Assembly (NCBI GenBank): GCA_002293965.1
Contig: DBEG01000007.1
Coordinates: 1 to 8,034, forward strand
Length of the DNA: 8,034 nt
Reading direction: 5' to 3'
From: Actinobacteria bacterium UBA912
GTDB lineage: Bacteria > Actinomycetota > Coriobacteriia > Anaerosomatales > UBA912
Below the pieces are notes generated by a model. The model was not told the origin of the DNA, ran no database searches, and saw only the letters and a list, made by a program, of their open reading frames with translations. Positions 6,028 through 8,034 of the stretch are shown piece after piece. The position numbers and the translations under genes are program-made. How positions within the stretch are numbered: the first letter of the stretch is position 1; every line of letters starts with the position of its first letter.

Positions 6028-6863
6028 GCATGGTCCGCGACTCGCTCCGTTATGGGCATGCAGTGGGCCGAGTCCGCGTGAGGGAGACCCGGCTGCTGTC
6101 GCGCTCGCACTTCGAGCGGCTACTGGATGCGGCGACCTTCTCGGATCAGCTTCGCATCCTGTCGGACACGCCATACGGCGGGCACTTCGACGGCGTCTCC
6201 AGCATCGAGGGATTGCAGGCTGCGATGGATCGCGTGCGACTGCAGTTGCACGACGACTTGCTGGGGCGGTCGGGGCTGCCAGAGCCGATCACGCGCTTCT
6301 TCGCACTTCTCGATGGCTATCAGGAGGCGCGTAATGGAACTGCCGAGAACCCCGCCGAGTGGGCCGCCGATATCGCACTCTACAAGGAGATAGTCGCCAC
6401 TGCCGAGGCCAGCGGGTGCGCCAGCCTGCGCGAGCTTGCCGCTCTGCTGGCTGACGTCGCCAACCTGAAGGTGCTCGTGAGATCGAAAGCCAGAGGCGAG
6501 GCGGGAAGTTGGGACCCGGAGATGTTCGTTGCGGGTGGCGCGATCACCCGGGAGCGGCTGTTGGCACTCCATCGTCTACCCGCCGAGGAAGTGGCGGCGC
6601 AACTCGCCGCCCTCGATCTCCTCAAAGGAATCGATCCGCAGCAAATCCTCGATCCTGCCCGCTTCGATGTGGTCGCCGATGTGGTCGTAGCGTCGCGGAT
6701 GCGAGAGTCCTCGGCGTTGGTAGCGGCAGGGGCGGGGCCCGTGATCACCTATGTGGTCCTGCAGCGCATCGAGATGATCGTAGTACGCACGCTCCTGGCT
6801 GGAGTGATGGCTGGCGTCTCCCGCGACCTGCTCAGAACCAGGTTCAGGGAGATCTTCAGATGA
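6024..6863 (+). CDS. ntpC: V/A-type ATPase subunit C (d-like rotor coupling subunit), short form
   Basis: This 279-residue, largely helical soluble protein belongs to the AC39/subunit d family. It sits on the cytoplasmic face of the K ring and connects it to the central shaft (subunits D and F). Family features are YGHAVGRVRVRETRLLSR at the N-terminus (about 10-27), the LLDAATFSDQLRILSDTPYG stretch, ENPAEWAADIALYKEI (about 108-123), the DVANLKVLVRSKARG block (about 144-158) and the closing helix with QRIEMIVVRTLLAGVMAGV. Thermus and E. hirae homologues have about 320-335 residues. The shortfall seems to lie in the middle: the first 'D..NLK' segment and the following linker, expected between FFALLDGYQ (about 92-100) and NPAEW, are missing. 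No frameshift is apparent and flanking frames are closed up neatly, so this looks like a real compact form. It starts at GTG 6024 and stops within the ATGA overlap with subunit F. Confidence 0.9.
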   Translation: MSMVRDSLRYGHAVGRVRVRETRLLSRSHFERLLDAATFSDQLRILSDTPYGGHFDGVSSIEGLQAAMDRVRLQLHDDLLGRSGLPEPITRFFALLDGYQEARNGTAENPAEWAADIALYKEIVATAEASGCASLRELAALLADVANLKVLVRSKARGEAGSWDPEMFVAGGAITRERLLALHRLPAEEVAAQLAALDLLKGIDPQQILDPARFDVVADVVVASRMRESSALVAAGAGPVITYVVLQRIEMIVVRTLLAGVMAGVSRDLLRTRFREIFR

Positions 6864-7192
6864 AGCAGATGAGGGCGGCCGTCATCGGCGAGGATATAAG
6901 CGCGGGGGCGTTCAGATCGCTGGGATTCGAGGTGTTCCCCGCAGCGATCCCCGAACAGGCGCGCGAGGCGTGGACGGCCTTGGACATCGACGAATACGCA
7001 GTGATACTCGTGACCGAGCGAGTCTACGAAGGCGTGAAGGACCTGGTTGCCGCGATTGCGGGTAACCCGCTACCGGCGGTCACCGTGATTTCCGGCACCG
7101 GTGGCCGAGGCGGGGTAGGACAGGACAGGATCGATCGCGCGATCGAGAAGGCACTGGGAACGGCGGTATCGATTCGGGAAGAGGCTGGTTAG
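6860..7192 (+). CDS. ntpG: V/A-type ATPase subunit F (central stalk)
   Basis: This 110-residue protein has the alternating strand/helix pattern of subunit F: an N-terminal strand RAAVIGEDISAGAFRSLGFE (about 5-24), a central strand YAVILVTERVYEGV, then LPAVTVISG and a glycine-rich loop GTGGRGGVGQDRIDRAIEKALG near the end. Subunit F (NtpG in E. hirae) binds subunit D in the central shaft inside the catalytic head and rotates with it. The length is normal (about 100-110). The ATG at 6860 overlaps the subunit C stop as ATGA and has AGGGAG eight bases upstream; a second ATG at 6869 is less likely. The same frame stays open far upstream within subunit C, but that part is not coding. The stop TAG is immediately followed by the start of subunit A. 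Confidence 0.92.
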   Translation: MKQMRAAVIGEDISAGAFRSLGFEVFPAAIPEQAREAWTALDIDEYAVILVTERVYEGVKDLVAAIAGNPLPAVTVISGTGGRGGVGQDRIDRAIEKALGTAVSIREEAG

Positions 7193-8034
7193 ATGGAGCA
7201 AGGCAGGATCGTCAAGGTTTCAGGCCCACTCGTGGTTGCCGAAGGACTCGGGACGTCGAAGATGTACGACCTTGTCCGAGTGGGCGAAGAGGGACTCATG
7301 GGCGAGATCATCGAGATGCGCAGGGATCGCTGTTCGATCCAGGTGTACGAGGAGACGGAGGGTCTTGGCCCGGGACATCCGGTGGTATCGACTGGGGCGC
7401 CGCTATCGGTCGAGCTGGGTCCCGGGATGCTTGGCGCAGTCTACGACGGCGTCCAGCGTCCGCTCGATGCGCTCGAAGCCCAGGCGGGAGCGTTTTTGAC
7501 CCGCGGGATGAATGCGTTTGCGCTCGACCGCGAGCGAAAGTGGTCCTTCCACGCCACCGCGAAGGCGGGGGCGCGCGCCACCGGAGGCGATGTGATCGGA
7601 GTCGTACAAGAGAACGAGGTGGTGAGTCACAGGATCATGGTTCCTCCTGGAATCACCGGGCGGATCGAGTGGATCGAGAGCGGCTCGTACTCGGTCTCCG
7701 ATACGATCGGGCAGATCCGCGATGAGCACACTCTTGAATCGAGCGACCTTTCGCTGATGCAGAGGTGGCCGGTACGAGTGCCCAGGCCTTACGCCAAGCG
7801 GTTGCCGGTCGTTTCACCGCTCGTCACCGGGACCCGTGTGATCGACACATTCTTCCCGCTGCTCAAGGGGGGTGTAGCGTGCATTCCGGGACCGTTCGGA
7901 GCCGGTAAGACCGTCACGCAGCATCAGATCGCCAAGTGGTCCAACGCCGAGATCGTCATCTTCATCGGCTGCGGTGAGCGCGGCAACGAAATGACCGACG
8001 TCCTCATGGAGTTCCCGGAGCTCATCGACCCTCG
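7193..8034 (+). CDS. ntpA: V/A-type ATPase catalytic subunit A, 3' end outside window
   Basis: The first 280 residues of the catalytic subunit are visible; the family is about 580-600, so roughly half is missing. The beta-barrel N-terminus (MEQGRIVKVSGPLVVAEGLG) is followed by LMGEIIEMRRDRCSIQVYEE and GAVYDGVQRPLDAL (about 94-107). Next comes the A-type insertion ('non-homologous region', about 110-190) that distinguishes A from F-ATPase beta. The nucleotide-binding core then starts with VIDTFFPLLKGG and the P-loop GPFGAGKT (233-240, Lys239, Thr240). GCGERGNEMTDVL (259-271) contains Glu262, the predicted catalytic glutamate, and Arg263. Each matches the E. hirae NtpA residues one position earlier (K238, T239, E261, R262). 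It hydrolyses or makes ATP in alternation with subunit B. ATG 7193 directly follows the F stop, with GGAAGAGG as ribosome site. Confidence 0.96.
   Translation, partial: MEQGRIVKVSGPLVVAEGLGTSKMYDLVRVGEEGLMGEIIEMRRDRCSIQVYEETEGLGPGHPVVSTGAPLSVELGPGMLGAVYDGVQRPLDALEAQAGAFLTRGMNAFALDRERKWSFHATAKAGARATGGDVIGVVQENEVVSHRIMVPPGITGRIEWIESGSYSVSDTIGQIRDEHTLESSDLSLMQRWPVRVPRPYAKRLPVVSPLVTGTRVIDTFFPLLKGGVACIPGPFGAGKTVTQHQIAKWSNAEIVIFIGCGERGNEMTDVLMEFPELIDP

Noticed and set aside
6509..6859. N-terminal extension of subunit F into subunit C
   Set aside because: The frame is open by chance. The extension has no family similarity, whereas ATG 6860 has a ribosome site, an ATGA overlap and gives the normal length.
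6024..6863. Frameshift or pseudogene as the reason for short subunit C
   Set aside because: One continuous frame contains the N-terminal, central and C-terminal family blocks with no stop, and both junctions with neighbours are intact, so a compact gene is more likely than a broken one.

Overview
The window is GC-rich (roughly 60-65% by eye) and densely coded. It looks like an anaerobic bacterium. UPF0210 and UPF0237 proteins side by side, a DUF951 protein, and a V/A-type ATPase operon in the Enterococcus hirae ntp order at high GC suggest an actinobacterial lineage such as Coriobacteriia, or a high-GC Firmicute relative. This placement is inference from gene content and composition; there is no rRNA or marker gene to confirm it.

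Left part (1-1425): two minus-strand genes, a UPF0237 ACT-domain protein followed 17 bases later by a UPF0210/DUF711 PFL-like protein cut by the window edge. They form a likely two-gene operon. A divergent promoter region with a perfect TATAAT separates them from a small plus-strand DUF951 gene (1426-1620). This gene converges on a minus-strand, membrane-anchored M23-like peptidase homologue (1670-2500). One expected zinc-ligand histidine of that protein is replaced by asparagine.

Right part (2643-8034): a tightly packed plus-strand operon for a V/A-type ATPase in the order H(G)-I-K-E-C-F-A, with A cut by the window end. B and D presumably follow outside. Most junctions are start/stop overlaps or zero to three base gaps, which implies one transcript and coupled translation. 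A and the unseen B form the catalytic head. F, with the unseen D, forms the central rotor and C couples it to the K ring. E and H make the peripheral stalks, and I holds the ion half-channels next to the ring.

Subunit K is a duplicated four-helix proteolipid with a single ion-binding glutamate and the full set of side chains that bind Na+ in the E. hirae ring, so sodium coupling is the best prediction. Subunit C is about 50 residues shorter than usual. No mobile elements, CRISPR arrays, RNA genes or clearly new system were seen. The points most worth following are the sodium signature, the compact subunit C, the degenerate M23 protein and the UPF0210/UPF0237 pair of unknown function.
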